Source: Clostridiales bacterium (lineage in GTDB: Bacteria > Bacillota > Clostridia > Christensenellales > Borkfalkiaceae). From it: a stretch of DNA of 48,136 nt. A program made the translations under genes and the position numbers. The stretch is from contig SVIE01000004.1 of NCBI GenBank assembly GCA_015069625.1, positions 1-48,136 of the forward strand. The letters are read 5' to 3'. The number at the start of each line of letters is the position of its first letter. Within the stretch, counting starts at the first letter, position 1. Positions 36,842 through 45,237 of the stretch are shown piece after piece. The notes beneath the pieces were generated by a model. It had not been told where the DNA came from, did not search any database, and was given only the letters and a program-made list of their open reading frames with translations.

Positions 36842-38035
36842 TTACTTTCTAACTAATGCTTGCGTTTCTCTTGCGATTGAAAGTTCTTCGTTTGTAGGAA
36901 GAACGAGAATTTTAACCTTTGAAGTTTCCTTGGAAAGATCTGCAATTCCACCGTCGTATGATAAGTTCTTGTCAAGGTCTAATTCAGCACCACAATATTC
37001 CATGCCTTCCATAACAAGACGTCTTACGATTTGTTGATGTTCACCGATACCACCCGTGAATACAACCGCATCTACACCGCCGAGAACTGCTATATAACTA
37101 CCAACGTATTTTTTAATTCTGTATGCAAGCATTTCGATTGCGAGCATTGCTCTTTCGTTACCATTTGTGCCTGCTTCAACCAAGTCTCTGCAATCGCTTG
37201 CAAATCCGCTGATACCAAGCATACCACACTTTTTGTTGAGATAGTTAACCATATCTTCTGCTTTGTAGCCAAGTTTAACTCTCATAAATTCAACTGCTGC
37301 AGGGTCAATATCACCACTACGTGTGCCCATAACTAAACCTTCAAGCGGGGTGAAACCCATAGACGTATCTTGACATTTGCCGTCTTTAACAGCAGAAATT
37401 GAAGAACCGTTTCCTAAGTGGCAGATAACCATTTTTGCATTGGGGTTACCCAAAAGTTTACCCGTTTCTTCGCTAACAAACTTGTGTGAAGTTCCGTGGA
37501 AACCATACTTTCTAACCTTATGTTCTTCATACATTTCGTAAGGAATTGCATACATATATGCTTTTTGTGGCATGGTTGAGTGGAAAGTTGTATCAAATAC
37601 GGCAACCATAGGAACGCCTGGCATAACGTCACGGCAACTCTTGATGCAAGAAATATTACCTGGCATATGTAAAGGTCCAAGGTCAATGTTCTTTTCGCAA
37701 ATTTTAATAACTTCGTCGTCAATTACAACTGAGCCGTGGAAATCTTCTGCAGAGTGAAGAACTCTGTGTCCTACCGCACTAATTTCGTCGATTGAGCCGA
37801 GCGCACCTTTTTCTTTATCGAGCATTGCTTTAAGCACTAATTCCATTGCTTCGGTGTGCGAAGGCATATCTTGTTCGATAACGAGTTGTCTGCCGTCAAA
37901 AGTTTTTTGGGTAAGTTTACTTCCTTCAAACGTAATACGTTCGCAAATACCTTTAAGTACTACGCTTTCGTCCGTCATGTCGATAAGTTGATATTTGAGT
38001 GATGAACTACCTGCATTGATAACTAAAATTTTCAT
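36842..38035 (-). CDS. ackA: Acetate kinase
   Basis: A 397-aa kinase of the ASKHA fold. MKILVINAGSSSLKYQLID, the HRVLH histidine, VFDTTFHSTMP, RKYGFHGTSH, GNGSS and FTGGIGEH motifs are all kept. It converts acetyl phosphate and ADP to acetate and ATP, the main ATP step of acetogenic fermentation. It lies downstream of pta, with repeat copy 3 in the 223-base gap. Confidence 0.98.
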   Translation of the reverse strand: MKILVINAGSSSLKYQLIDMTDESVVLKGICERITFEGSKLTQKTFDGRQLVIEQDMPSHTEAMELVLKAMLDKEKGALGSIDEISAVGHRVLHSAEDFHGSVVIDDEVIKICEKNIDLGPLHMPGNISCIKSCRDVMPGVPMVAVFDTTFHSTMPQKAYMYAIPYEMYEEHKVRKYGFHGTSHKFVSEETGKLLGNPNAKMVICHLGNGSSISAVKDGKCQDTSMGFTPLEGLVMGTRSGDIDPAAVEFMRVKLGYKAEDMVNYLNKKCGMLGISGFASDCRDLVEAGTNGNERAMLAIEMLAYRIKKYVGSYIAVLGGVDAVVFTGGIGEHQQIVRRLVMEGMEYCGAELDLDKNLSYDGGIADLSKETSKVKILVLPTNEELSIARETQALVRK

Positions 38036-38111
38036 GATTTATTTCCTTTTCCTATTTTTATCTCTCGCCTTTCGGCGATTATGTTTGTTTTGATAGGCTA
38101 TGAAGTAATAT

Positions 38112-38237
38112 CGGTTGATGCAAATTGAAGGTTTAGGAGCAAGCAAGACAAGGCAAATGCCCGAAGATAAGAGTTTACATCTTTTCGAGGGCTTTAACGA
38201 CGTATTGCGACGTTCATAAATTTTCAATTATCAACCG
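38112..38237. repeat. Dispersed structured repeat, copy 3
   Basis: Ends CGGTTGAT...AAATTGAA and TTTTCAATT...TCAACCG form a long inverted pair. The core (from 38123) has AAGGTTTAGGAGCAAG, CAAGACAAGGCAAAT, a GCCC...GGGC hairpin and TTTAACGACGTATTGCGACG. It lies between pta and ackA. Confidence 0.72.
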
Positions 38238-38258
38238 TATGTTGCTGAAGAGCCTTTA

Positions 38259-39296
38259 TTATTTTGCTTGGAGTGCCGTGATAGCAACAACTGCGATTAC
38301 GTCGTCAACAGAGCAACCACGTGATAAGTCGTTGATAGGTTTAGCAAAGCCTTGGCAGATAGGACCTAAAGCCATATATCCACCGAAACGTTGTGCGATT
38401 TTATAACCGATATTTCCTGCGTTAATATTGGGGAAAATGAATACGTTTGCTTGACCTGCAACAGGGCTATTCGGTGCTTTGAGTTTACCAACTTCGGGTG
38501 CTACCGCAGCGTCGAACTGGAATTCCCCGTCAAGTTTAAGGTCGGGTGCTTTTTGTTTTGCGATAGCCGTTGCTTCTTGCATTTTGGGAACGGTTTTGAA
38601 GAACTTATCGTCATTACCAGAGCCCATTGTTGAGAATGAAAGCATTGCTACTCTTGGTTCGATACCTGCAATATCTCTTGCCGTTTCTGCAGAAGAAACA
38701 GCGATATCTGCAACTTCTTCAGCCGTAGGTTCGATATTGATAGCGCAGTCACCAAAAACTGCAACACCATCTGGATTATAAGGATTTTCGCCGTCTGGTG
38801 CAACCATAACGAAACTGCTTGATACCGTTTTAATTCCAGGTGCGGTTTTGATTACCTGTAAGCCTGGACGAAGGGTGTTTGCCGTTGAATGACAAGCACC
38901 TGAAACAAGCCCGTCCACGTCGCCTGCTTTAAGCATAAGCGCAGCGTACATTGTGTAATCTTTTAAGATTGATGCTTTTGCAGCGTCAACGTCTGCATAT
39001 TCGGGAAGTCCGGTTTTCTTGTTGATTTTACCAGCACGTAAATCGAAAAGCATTTTTGCATATTCTTCGGTCTTAGCGTTAGTTACGGGGTCAACCACGT
39101 TAACGCCTGCTAAATCCACGTCAGGATTGTTCTTCTTGATTTCTTCAAGATTTCCTAAAAGGGTAATGCGTGCAAGTCCTTCTTTAACAGATTGAGCAGC
39201 AGCCTTAACTACACGGCTATCTTCACCTTCTGGAAGAACTATGTTCTTGTTTGCTTTACTTGCTTGTAATTTGATGTTTTCCAAAACCTTAGACAT
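38259..39296 (-). CDS. pta: Phosphate acetyltransferase
   Basis: A 345-aa enzyme of the short Pta type without an N-terminal regulatory domain. LPEGEDSRVVKAA, DGLVSGACHSTANTLRP, FGDCAINIEP, MLSFSTMGSG, ELQFDA-like GEFQFDAAVAP and FPNINAGNIGYK are seen. It makes acetyl phosphate from acetyl-CoA for ackA. It is divergent from tmcAL, with a symmetrical element over its promoter. Confidence 0.97.
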   Translation of the reverse strand: MSKVLENIKLQASKANKNIVLPEGEDSRVVKAAAQSVKEGLARITLLGNLEEIKKNNPDVDLAGVNVVDPVTNAKTEEYAKMLFDLRAGKINKKTGLPEYADVDAAKASILKDYTMYAALMLKAGDVDGLVSGACHSTANTLRPGLQVIKTAPGIKTVSSSFVMVAPDGENPYNPDGVAVFGDCAINIEPTAEEVADIAVSSAETARDIAGIEPRVAMLSFSTMGSGNDDKFFKTVPKMQEATAIAKQKAPDLKLDGEFQFDAAVAPEVGKLKAPNSPVAGQANVFIFPNINAGNIGYKIAQRFGGYMALGPICQGFAKPINDLSRGCSVDDVIAVVAITALQAK

Positions 39297-39355
39297 ATTC
39301 TTTTCCTCACTTAATATTTTTTCTTTGATTTCTCTTTCATTTTTAACAAAAATGA

Positions 39356-39387
39356 TGTAAAATAATAATCACTGATATATTTTACAA
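39356..39387 (-). promoter_or_regulatory. pta promoter with inverted repeat
   Basis: TGTAAAATA-N13-TATTTTACA is a perfect 9-bp inverted repeat. On the minus strand its arms cover a possible -35 (TTGTAA) and -10 (TATTTT) at 17-base spacing, so it could be an operator for pta. It lies in the pta-tmcAL divergent gap. Confidence 0.45.
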
Positions 39388-39435
39388 CATTTATTAGAAA
39401 AAGTAAATAGTAAAAGCGGGGTTTTTAAGTTTTTT

Positions 39436-40608
39436 ATGAAATTTTGCGCTTGCGTTGCCGAGTATAATCCACTTCACTTAGGACATCTAAAACATATTGA
39501 ATATATGAAAAATTCGCTTAATGCCGAATATCTTATCGTTATTATGAGCGGTAACTTTACCCAACGTGGCGAAATTGCCGTTATGAATAAGTTTAAGCGT
39601 GCCGAACAAGCGGTTAAGGCGGGGGCAGATTTAGTTATCGAACTTCCCACCATTTTCGCAACGGCTAATGCAGAAATTTTTGCAAAAGGTGCTGTGAAAA
39701 TTTTAAGCGAACTTGGTATTGACGGGGGCTTATGCTTTGGCGTAGAAAGTGGGGATAGACAAGCATATCTTGAACTTGCAAAAGCAATGAATAATGAAAG
39801 CAAAGAATTCAAAAAGGCTCTTAAAGTAGAACTTGAAAAAGGTATCTCTCTTGCTAAAGCAAAGTTTAACGCACTTAAATCTTTAGGGAACGACACTCTT
39901 GACGAAAGGATTATAAATTACCCTAACAACGTTTTAGGTTTAGAATACACAAAAGCCATTTTATCTACTACTAACCGCCTTGAAATTTACCCTATGCACC
40001 GTGATGGTGATCATAACGACACGTCGCTTAAAAAGGATATAACAAGCGCAACTAGTATTCGCCAGTACTTAAAGGCAGGCAAGGGAGCAAAGATTAAAAA
40101 ATACCTTCCTAAATACACCTTTCAAGCACTTACCCCCTATCCCTGCAAGATAGAAGACGTTATAATTGCCCACGCAATCACCACTCCTACTGAAAAAATG
40201 GCTCTCCTTCCAGACTGTACAGAAGGATTAGAAAACAGAATTAAAGCACTTGTTAAGAACAACACTTCATACTCTGAACTAATAGAAAAGGTAGCCACGA
40301 AACGCTACACTCACGCCCGTGTTTCGAGAATTTTAACCGCTAACCTTTTAGGTATAACGCAGGGCTTAATCGACAGGTGTTTATCAGACGAACTTTACGC
40401 AAAGGTGCTTGCCGTTAACAATAATTCAAAGCACGTCTTAAACGAACTTGTTGCTAAAAGCCGTATCCCCGTACTAGTTAGGAAAAGCGATTTAAGCGCT
40501 CTTAAAAAGACGGCGGAAGAGTGCTTTAATATCGACGCTTTGGCAAACGATATATATAATCTCGTTTCAGGCGAAAATAACAATGAAAATTACACGGTGT
40601 TCGTTTAA
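39436..40608 (+). CDS. tmcAL: tRNA(Met) cytidine acetate ligase TmcAL
   Basis: A 390-aa YlbM-type enzyme that makes N4-acetylcytidine at the wobble base of elongator tRNA-Met using acetate and ATP. The nucleotidyltransferase motif YNPLHLGHLKHIEYMK is at the N-terminus, with SGNFTQRG near residue 40, and HRDGDHND and SATSIRQYLK further on. The ylbM-pta neighbourhood is common in Clostridia. Only a weak ribosome site (GGGG, distant) is seen. Confidence 0.95.
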   Translation: MKFCACVAEYNPLHLGHLKHIEYMKNSLNAEYLIVIMSGNFTQRGEIAVMNKFKRAEQAVKAGADLVIELPTIFATANAEIFAKGAVKILSELGIDGGLCFGVESGDRQAYLELAKAMNNESKEFKKALKVELEKGISLAKAKFNALKSLGNDTLDERIINYPNNVLGLEYTKAILSTTNRLEIYPMHRDGDHNDTSLKKDITSATSIRQYLKAGKGAKIKKYLPKYTFQALTPYPCKIEDVIIAHAITTPTEKMALLPDCTEGLENRIKALVKNNTSYSELIEKVATKRYTHARVSRILTANLLGITQGLIDRCLSDELYAKVLAVNNNSKHVLNELVAKSRIPVLVRKSDLSALKKTAEECFNIDALANDIYNLVSGENNNENYTVFV

Positions 40609-40680
40609 GGCACTTGACGAAAACCGTCTATTATGATACACTTAAAAATGTGTGAAAAATATAACTTCAAGGAGTTAATG

Positions 40681-42186
40681 ATGGAAAACGATTTAATGAA
40701 ATTTAAAAGTGGAAGCGATATTCGTGGTACAGCCGCAGAAGGTGTTCCAGGTGCACCGATTGAACTTACCGACGAACGTGTTGACCGTATGGCAAAAGGC
40801 TTTTTCGTTTGGCTTAAAAAACGCAACCCCGAAAAAGAAACACTTACCGTATCTCTCGGTCACGATTCAAGAATAAGCGCACCAAGACTTTCTGCTTGTG
40901 TTAAAAACGCACTCGTTGAAAGTGGTGCAAAAGTTATCTTTACAGGGCTTTCTTCCACCCCTGCTATGTTTATGACGACTCAACTTTTAGATTGTGATGG
41001 GGCTATTCAACTTACCGCTTCTCACCACCCCTTCAACAAAAACGGTCTTAAATTCTTCTCTAAGAACGGCGGTCTTGAAGGAAGCGATATTGCAGAAATC
41101 TTAACCTACGCTTTTGAAGGTGTTGCGGAAAAAGGTAACGGAACGGTTGAAAACGTTGATTTCATGCGTACGTATAGCAAGGTTTTAGTTGACTTTGTTA
41201 AAAAGGAAACGGGCGACGACAAACCGCTTGAAGGTTTCAAAATCGTTGTTGACGCAGGTAACGGTGCCGGTGGATTCTACGTTGACGAAGTGTTAAAACC
41301 ACTTGGTGCAGATACCACGGGTAGCCAGTTCTTAGAACCTGACGGATACTTCCCAAATCATATCCCTAACCCTGAAAACCCCGTTGCTATGAAGTTCATT
41401 TGCGACAAGGTTAAGGAGGTTAACGCAGACTTCGGTATTATTTTCGACACCGACGTTGACAGAGCAGGTGCGGTTGACGATTTAGGTGAAGAAATTAACC
41501 GTAACAAACTTATCGCACTTATCTCTGCTATTCTTTTAGAAGAAAAAGGCGGTGCGTATATCGTAACCGACTCTATCACGAGTGATGGATTAAAAGCATT
41601 TATCGAAGCAAAGGGCGGTGTTCACCACCGTTTCAAACGTGGATATAAAAACGTTATCAACGAAGCAATCAAACTCAACAAGGAAGGCAAATATTGTCCG
41701 CTTGCTATCGAAACGAGTGGCCACGCCGCACTTAAAGAAAACTATTTCCTTGACGACGGTGCTTACCTTGTAACTAGACTTCTAGTTAAAATGGCAAAAC
41801 TTAAAAATAGTGGCAAGAAACTTCGTGATTTAATTGCAGACCTTGCTCTTCCTGCTGAATCTGCAGAAATCCGTATGGGCTTTAAGGCAGACGTTGACTT
41901 TAAGGCTTACGGCAAGAACGTGCTTGACGAACTTAAAGCATACGCTGAAAATAACGGTTGGACGCTTGCTCCTTCTAACTACGAAGGTATCCGTATCTCT
42001 TTCAACAAAGATAACGGTGACGGTTGGTTCTTGCTCCGTATGAGCTTGCACGATCCTATTATGCCACTTAACATTGAAAGCAACGTTATCGGTGGCAATA
42101 AGATTATTGCAGAAAAACTTTATACCTTCTTAAAAAATTACGACGGATTAAATATTGATAATCTCTCTGCTTTTTTAGGAAAATAA
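40681..42186 (+). CDS. Phosphomannomutase/phosphoglucomutase family enzyme
   Basis: A 501-aa alpha-D-phosphohexomutase. The phosphoserine loop is TASHHPFNKNGLKFFSKNGG near residue 118, the magnesium loop is FDTDVDRAGAVD near 260, the sugar loop is AIETSGHAALKENYFLDDG near 345, and the phosphate-binding C-terminal domain follows. It likely interconverts hexose 1- and 6-phosphates for envelope sugars; glucose versus mannose is not set. Start chosen at the second of two adjacent ATGs, six bases after AAGGAG; the ORF track starts 16 codons earlier. Confidence 0.93.
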   Translation: MENDLMKFKSGSDIRGTAAEGVPGAPIELTDERVDRMAKGFFVWLKKRNPEKETLTVSLGHDSRISAPRLSACVKNALVESGAKVIFTGLSSTPAMFMTTQLLDCDGAIQLTASHHPFNKNGLKFFSKNGGLEGSDIAEILTYAFEGVAEKGNGTVENVDFMRTYSKVLVDFVKKETGDDKPLEGFKIVVDAGNGAGGFYVDEVLKPLGADTTGSQFLEPDGYFPNHIPNPENPVAMKFICDKVKEVNADFGIIFDTDVDRAGAVDDLGEEINRNKLIALISAILLEEKGGAYIVTDSITSDGLKAFIEAKGGVHHRFKRGYKNVINEAIKLNKEGKYCPLAIETSGHAALKENYFLDDGAYLVTRLLVKMAKLKNSGKKLRDLIADLALPAESAEIRMGFKADVDFKAYGKNVLDELKAYAENNGWTLAPSNYEGIRISFNKDNGDGWFLLRMSLHDPIMPLNIESNVIGGNKIIAEKLYTFLKNYDGLNIDNLSAFLGK

Positions 42187-42199
42187 TTAAATAAAAGTT

Positions 42200-42235
42200 A
42201 AAACGGCGTAGCACGTGCTACGCCGTTTTTTATTT
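42200..42235. terminator. Bidirectional terminator after the phosphohexomutase
   Basis: Perfect palindrome AAAACGGCGTAGCAC/GTGCTACGCCGTTTT, followed by TTTATTTT. It lies between convergent genes. Confidence 0.92.
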
Positions 42236-42241
42236 TACCTT

Positions 42242-43702
42242 TTAATTTGCCATATCCGTTTGTTCTTCCATTACTTTTTCATCAGCAGAATTATCTTCAC
42301 TTTCTTCCCCTTGCCAGTAATCAACCTTGTGCGGTAACCCTATGTTTTTTGCCAAGAAAGTGGGTGTTAACCCTTGCTTTTTCTGACGAACGTAATCACC
42401 GATAGCACGGAAAGCGTATTTGCCAAGTATTATGATAACGGGGATATTTATCATTGTCATAAGCCCCATAAAAATATCTGAAACGTCCCATAATACAGGG
42501 GAATTTAACCCTGCACCTACTAAAATTACGCCCGAAAACAATATGTAATAAATAATCTTAACAATTTTATTTGGTTCTTTTTTGAAAATGTGTATAATCG
42601 CCTTATCCACGTAAAAAAGGTTACCTATAAGAGTGGTAAACGCAAATAGCACCATAGCAACGACTATAAATATAGGGCCAAATCCGCCTAACGTTGCTTG
42701 CAATGATGCTTGAACGTATTGCGCACCGGAAATACTTTCCGACGCTTCAACGCCTGAGCACATACACATAAACGCCGTTGCTGAACAAACCAAAATCGTA
42801 TCGATAAACACCGATAACGTCTGCACGAAACCTTGTTTTACAGGGTGAGAAACCAAAGCCGAAGCCGCCGCATTAGGCGCTGAACCTACCCCTGCTTCGT
42901 TTGAATAAAGCCCACGCTTGATACCGTACATTAAACATGATCCGCTGAACCCACCGAAAATTGCATTAAAATCAAATGCCTCTGTGAAAATACGAGCGAA
43001 CACAGAAGGCAAAGTTGTAACGTTCATAAAGATTATTACAAGTGCAATCAAAATATACGCTACACCCATAATCGGAACAAGAAAACTTGTAACCTTTATT
43101 ATTCTTTTTCCGCCACCGATTAAGCAATAACCTACCAGCACGGCAACTATTGCACCTATAATCCAAGGCGTTGAGTCTTTCGAATAAAAACTAAACGTTT
43201 CAAACGTTGACTGCAAATTATAAGATGCAAGCATATTGAAACCTACGCCGTAAGTTAAAATAAGTAGCACCGAAAATACTATTGCAAGCCAGCGTGATTT
43301 AAGCCCCGTTTCGATATAATACGCAGGCCCACCGTAACATCCGTTTAATCCCTTTCTTTTGTAAATCTGCGCAAGCGTGCTTTCAACAAGTGCCGAAGCA
43401 CCGCCGATTAGCGCAATTATCCACATCCAAAAAACCGAACCGAAACCGCCCATGCAAATAGCGGTAGAAACACCTATAATATTCCCCGTTCCTACTCTTG
43501 ATGCGGTGGATACCATAAGCGCTTGGAAAGATGAAACTGACTTCTTGTCCTTCGGCTTTTCCGTTACGCATTTTAACTGTGATTTTAATCTAAATTGCGA
43601 ACCTTTGGTGCGAATCGTAAAATAAATTCCGCAACCAACTAAAAGTATTATGAGTATGTAGCCGTACATTACTCCACTAATTGAACTTATAATTTCTCCC
43701 AT
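42242..43702 (-). CDS. Alanine/glycine:cation symporter (AGCS family)
   Basis: A 486-aa integral membrane protein with about eleven hydrophobic segments. The family signature GTGNIIGVSTAI near residue 70 is present, as are GGPAYYIETGL and LYSNEAGVGSAPNAAASA. It imports alanine or glycine with sodium or protons. The C-terminal tail is charged. GGGG ribosome site and a strong promoter lie upstream. Confidence 0.94.
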   Translation of the reverse strand: MGEIISSISGVMYGYILIILLVGCGIYFTIRTKGSQFRLKSQLKCVTEKPKDKKSVSSFQALMVSTASRVGTGNIIGVSTAICMGGFGSVFWMWIIALIGGASALVESTLAQIYKRKGLNGCYGGPAYYIETGLKSRWLAIVFSVLLILTYGVGFNMLASYNLQSTFETFSFYSKDSTPWIIGAIVAVLVGYCLIGGGKRIIKVTSFLVPIMGVAYILIALVIIFMNVTTLPSVFARIFTEAFDFNAIFGGFSGSCLMYGIKRGLYSNEAGVGSAPNAAASALVSHPVKQGFVQTLSVFIDTILVCSATAFMCMCSGVEASESISGAQYVQASLQATLGGFGPIFIVVAMVLFAFTTLIGNLFYVDKAIIHIFKKEPNKIVKIIYYILFSGVILVGAGLNSPVLWDVSDIFMGLMTMINIPVIIILGKYAFRAIGDYVRQKKQGLTPTFLAKNIGLPHKVDYWQGEESEDNSADEKVMEEQTDMAN

Positions 43703-43722
43703 ACTTTTCCCCTTTGTCCTAT

Positions 43723-43751
43723 ATTATAACACGGCTTATATAATAAATCAA
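43723..43751 (-). promoter_or_regulatory. AGCS symporter promoter
   Basis: Minus strand TTGATT, 17 bases, TATAAT. The -35 lies inside the arm of the hairpin that ends the ZIP gene. Confidence 0.7.
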
Positions 43752-43774
43752 CGGCGAACTCTTCCGCCGTTGAT
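43747..43774 (-). terminator. Terminator-like hairpin after the ZIP gene
   Basis: Stem ATCAACGGCG/CGCCGTTGAT with an 8-base loop; the T-run is weak (TTTATTAT). It overlaps the next promoter. Confidence 0.6.
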
Positions 43775-43789
43775 TTGTTTAATGCTTAT

Positions 43790-44548
43790 TTAACCTAAAA
43801 AGAAATCAAACACTAGCATCACGCAAAAACCTATAAGCAGAGCAAACGTTGCCCACTTCTGATTGCCGTGAGAATGTGTTTCAGGTATCATTTCGTCGCT
43901 TATAACGTATAACATTGTTCCACCTGCAATACTTAACACAACAGGCAAAATAACTCCTGAAACACTACCGAAAAAGTAGCCGATAAACGTGCCTACTACT
44001 TCTATTAACCCCGTGCAAAGCGCAATTAGAAAAGCACGCTTTTTGCTCATTCCCGTTGCTATCATAGGCGCAATTATAACCATGCCTTCAGGGATATTTT
44101 GAAGGGCAATTCCCCCTGCAACCGTCAACGCATGCACCGTATCGCCCGTGCCGAAACTAACGCCTGCCGCAATACCTTCTGGTAGATTATGTATGGCAAT
44201 AGCTATAACGAATAGCAAAACTTTATTCAAACTTGCCGTCTTATCTGGGTGCTTTTCTCCGTCAAACCCCGCTAAGCGATGCATGTGCGGAACTAATCTA
44301 TCAATTAGATTTAATATAATTGCACCCACTATTATGCCGCCACAAACAATTAAAATTGCCCAATTGCCGTGATAATCAAACGACGGAATTATTAGCCCAA
44401 TAATTGCCGCAGCAAGCATTACCCCTGCCGCAAACGATAAGATTATATCGTTGAACTTTTGCGACGGATTCTTAAACAAAAATCCTATTAAACTACCGAT
44501 TAACGTTGCACCGCCCACGCCAAGTGCCGTCAATAATACCGTTACCAT
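43790..44548 (-). CDS. ZIP family metal transporter
   Basis: A 252-aa protein with about eight membrane segments. The metal-binding helices IAIHNLPEGIAAGVSFG and GIALQNIPEGMVIIAPM are the ZIP signature. The likely substrate is zinc or another divalent metal taken into the cell. GGAG precedes the ATG. Confidence 0.94.
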   Translation of the reverse strand: MVTVLLTALGVGGATLIGSLIGFLFKNPSQKFNDIILSFAAGVMLAAAIIGLIIPSFDYHGNWAILIVCGGIIVGAIILNLIDRLVPHMHRLAGFDGEKHPDKTASLNKVLLFVIAIAIHNLPEGIAAGVSFGTGDTVHALTVAGGIALQNIPEGMVIIAPMIATGMSKKRAFLIALCTGLIEVVGTFIGYFFGSVSGVILPVVLSIAGGTMLYVISDEMIPETHSHGNQKWATFALLIGFCVMLVFDFFLG

Positions 44549-44566
44549 CTTTTGCTCCTTTATTAA

Positions 44567-44595
44567 ATTATATATCTTTTAATAACAAATTTCAA
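44567..44595 (-). promoter_or_regulatory. ZIP transporter promoter
   Basis: Minus strand TTGAAA, 17 bases, TATAAT, followed by AAAGGAG. Confidence 0.75.
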
Positions 44596-44618
44596 GTAAG
44601 TTTCTATTAATTAGTATA

Positions 44619-44655
44619 AAACGCCACCGAAAATTCGGTGGCGTTTTGTTTTTTA
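44619..44655. terminator. Terminator after the 107-aa gene, identical to one at 45336
   Basis: AACGCCACCGAA/TTCGGTGGCGTT stem with a T-run on the plus strand and GTTTTATA on the minus strand. About 35 bases are identical to the copy at 45336. Confidence 0.85.
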
Positions 44656-44976
44656 CTTTTGCTTTTCAAAGTCTTTTAAGTCGATAGTGCCTTTATCCGT
44701 TTTGAATTTATGGTATTGCACCGTTGGATATGCCCCAAAATGATAACACCTAGCCGAAACGTAACCTATTTGATAATCTCTGTCTATCGCAATTTTATGT
44801 GCGACGGGTTGTGCCTTTGAATTTAAGGCGTTTTCATTATACTTAATTTCTTTGCCATTAAACCATTTTCCGCCAAGTTCTTTAACTTCTTTTAAAAACC
44901 TGTTTTCTTCACCGTAGTTATCAAAAGTAACCACGATAGCCCTGCTAAACGCTCTGTCTAAATCTTGTTTTGTCAT
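44653..44976 (-). CDS. Unknown 107-aa protein behind a riboswitch
   Basis: I do not recognise this small, soluble, charged protein. It has aromatic-rich stretches (GGKWFNGKEIKYNE, ARCYHFGAYPTVQYHKF) and no signal peptide or membrane helix. The start has AGGAG six bases upstream. The gene is alone on its transcript, behind an apparent SAM-I riboswitch with its own terminator and tandem promoters, and ends in a strong terminator. By this control one would guess a link with methionine, cysteine or methylation, but nothing in the protein shows it. Confidence 0.65.
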   Translation of the reverse strand: MTKQDLDRAFSRAIVVTFDNYGEENRFLKEVKELGGKWFNGKEIKYNENALNSKAQPVAHKIAIDRDYQIGYVSARCYHFGAYPTVQYHKFKTDKGTIDLKDFEKQK

Positions 44977-45021
44977 ATGCTTCTCCTAATATTATTGATT
45001 TCATAAAAAGCACGCAAAAAA

Positions 45022-45045
45022 AGACCCATCGTTACCGACGAGTCT
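45022..45045 (-). terminator. Riboswitch expression-platform terminator
   Basis: AGACTCGTCG/CGATGGGTCT (10 pairs with G-U) around a GTAA loop, followed on the minus strand by TTTTTT. Confidence 0.8.
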
Positions 45046-45148
45046 ATTAGTTCCGTTTCAATCCCCATCGGTCAGCCTTTAGCACCTTACTATTTAGCAG
45101 GTTGCTGTGCGATCAAAGGGGCTGTCCCTCACGCACTCTTTATGGTAA
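45046..45148 (-). ncRNA. SAM-I (S-box) riboswitch
   Basis: On the minus strand the SAM-I core is seen in order: AAAGAG, P2 arm TGCG, GTGAGGGAC, CCCC with TTTGAT (kink-turn), CGCA closing P2, AGCAACC, the P3 hairpin around AAAT, then AGGTGCTAAAGG. The P2 loop bases CAGCC match GGCTG after the GGTGCTAAA stretch, the position of the known SAM-I pseudoknot. P1 is weak and I could not assign it well; it might be short or altered. A terminator follows, so it is a transcriptional OFF type. The only gene downstream is the unknown 107-aa ORF. Confidence 0.78.
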
Positions 45149-45152
45149 TTTT

Positions 45153-45181
45153 ATTATAACACTTTTTTATCAAAATGTCAA
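45153..45181 (-). promoter_or_regulatory. Proximal riboswitch promoter
   Basis: Minus strand TTGACA, 17 bases, TATAAT: perfect consensus, starting just before the riboswitch. Confidence 0.85.
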
Positions 45182-45208
45182 TATGATTGATCCCTATCTT
45201 TTTTTAAT

Positions 45209-45237
45209 ATTATATGTGCCAAATAATTAATTGTCAA
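45209..45237 (-). promoter_or_regulatory. Distal riboswitch promoter
   Basis: A second perfect TTGACA-17-TATAAT, 56 bases upstream in the same direction. Its transcript would carry a longer 5' end before the riboswitch. Confidence 0.8.

Noticed and set aside
38039-38227. 62-aa minus ORF between pta and ackA
   Set aside because: It lies almost wholly inside repeat copy 3 and has no recognisable features.
45046-45148. T-box leader or tRNA in the 45-kb spacer
   Set aside because: No T-box sequence (TGG acceptor-pairing) or cloverleaf was found; the ordered GAGGGAC, GCAACC and GGTGCTAAA blocks fit SAM-I instead.
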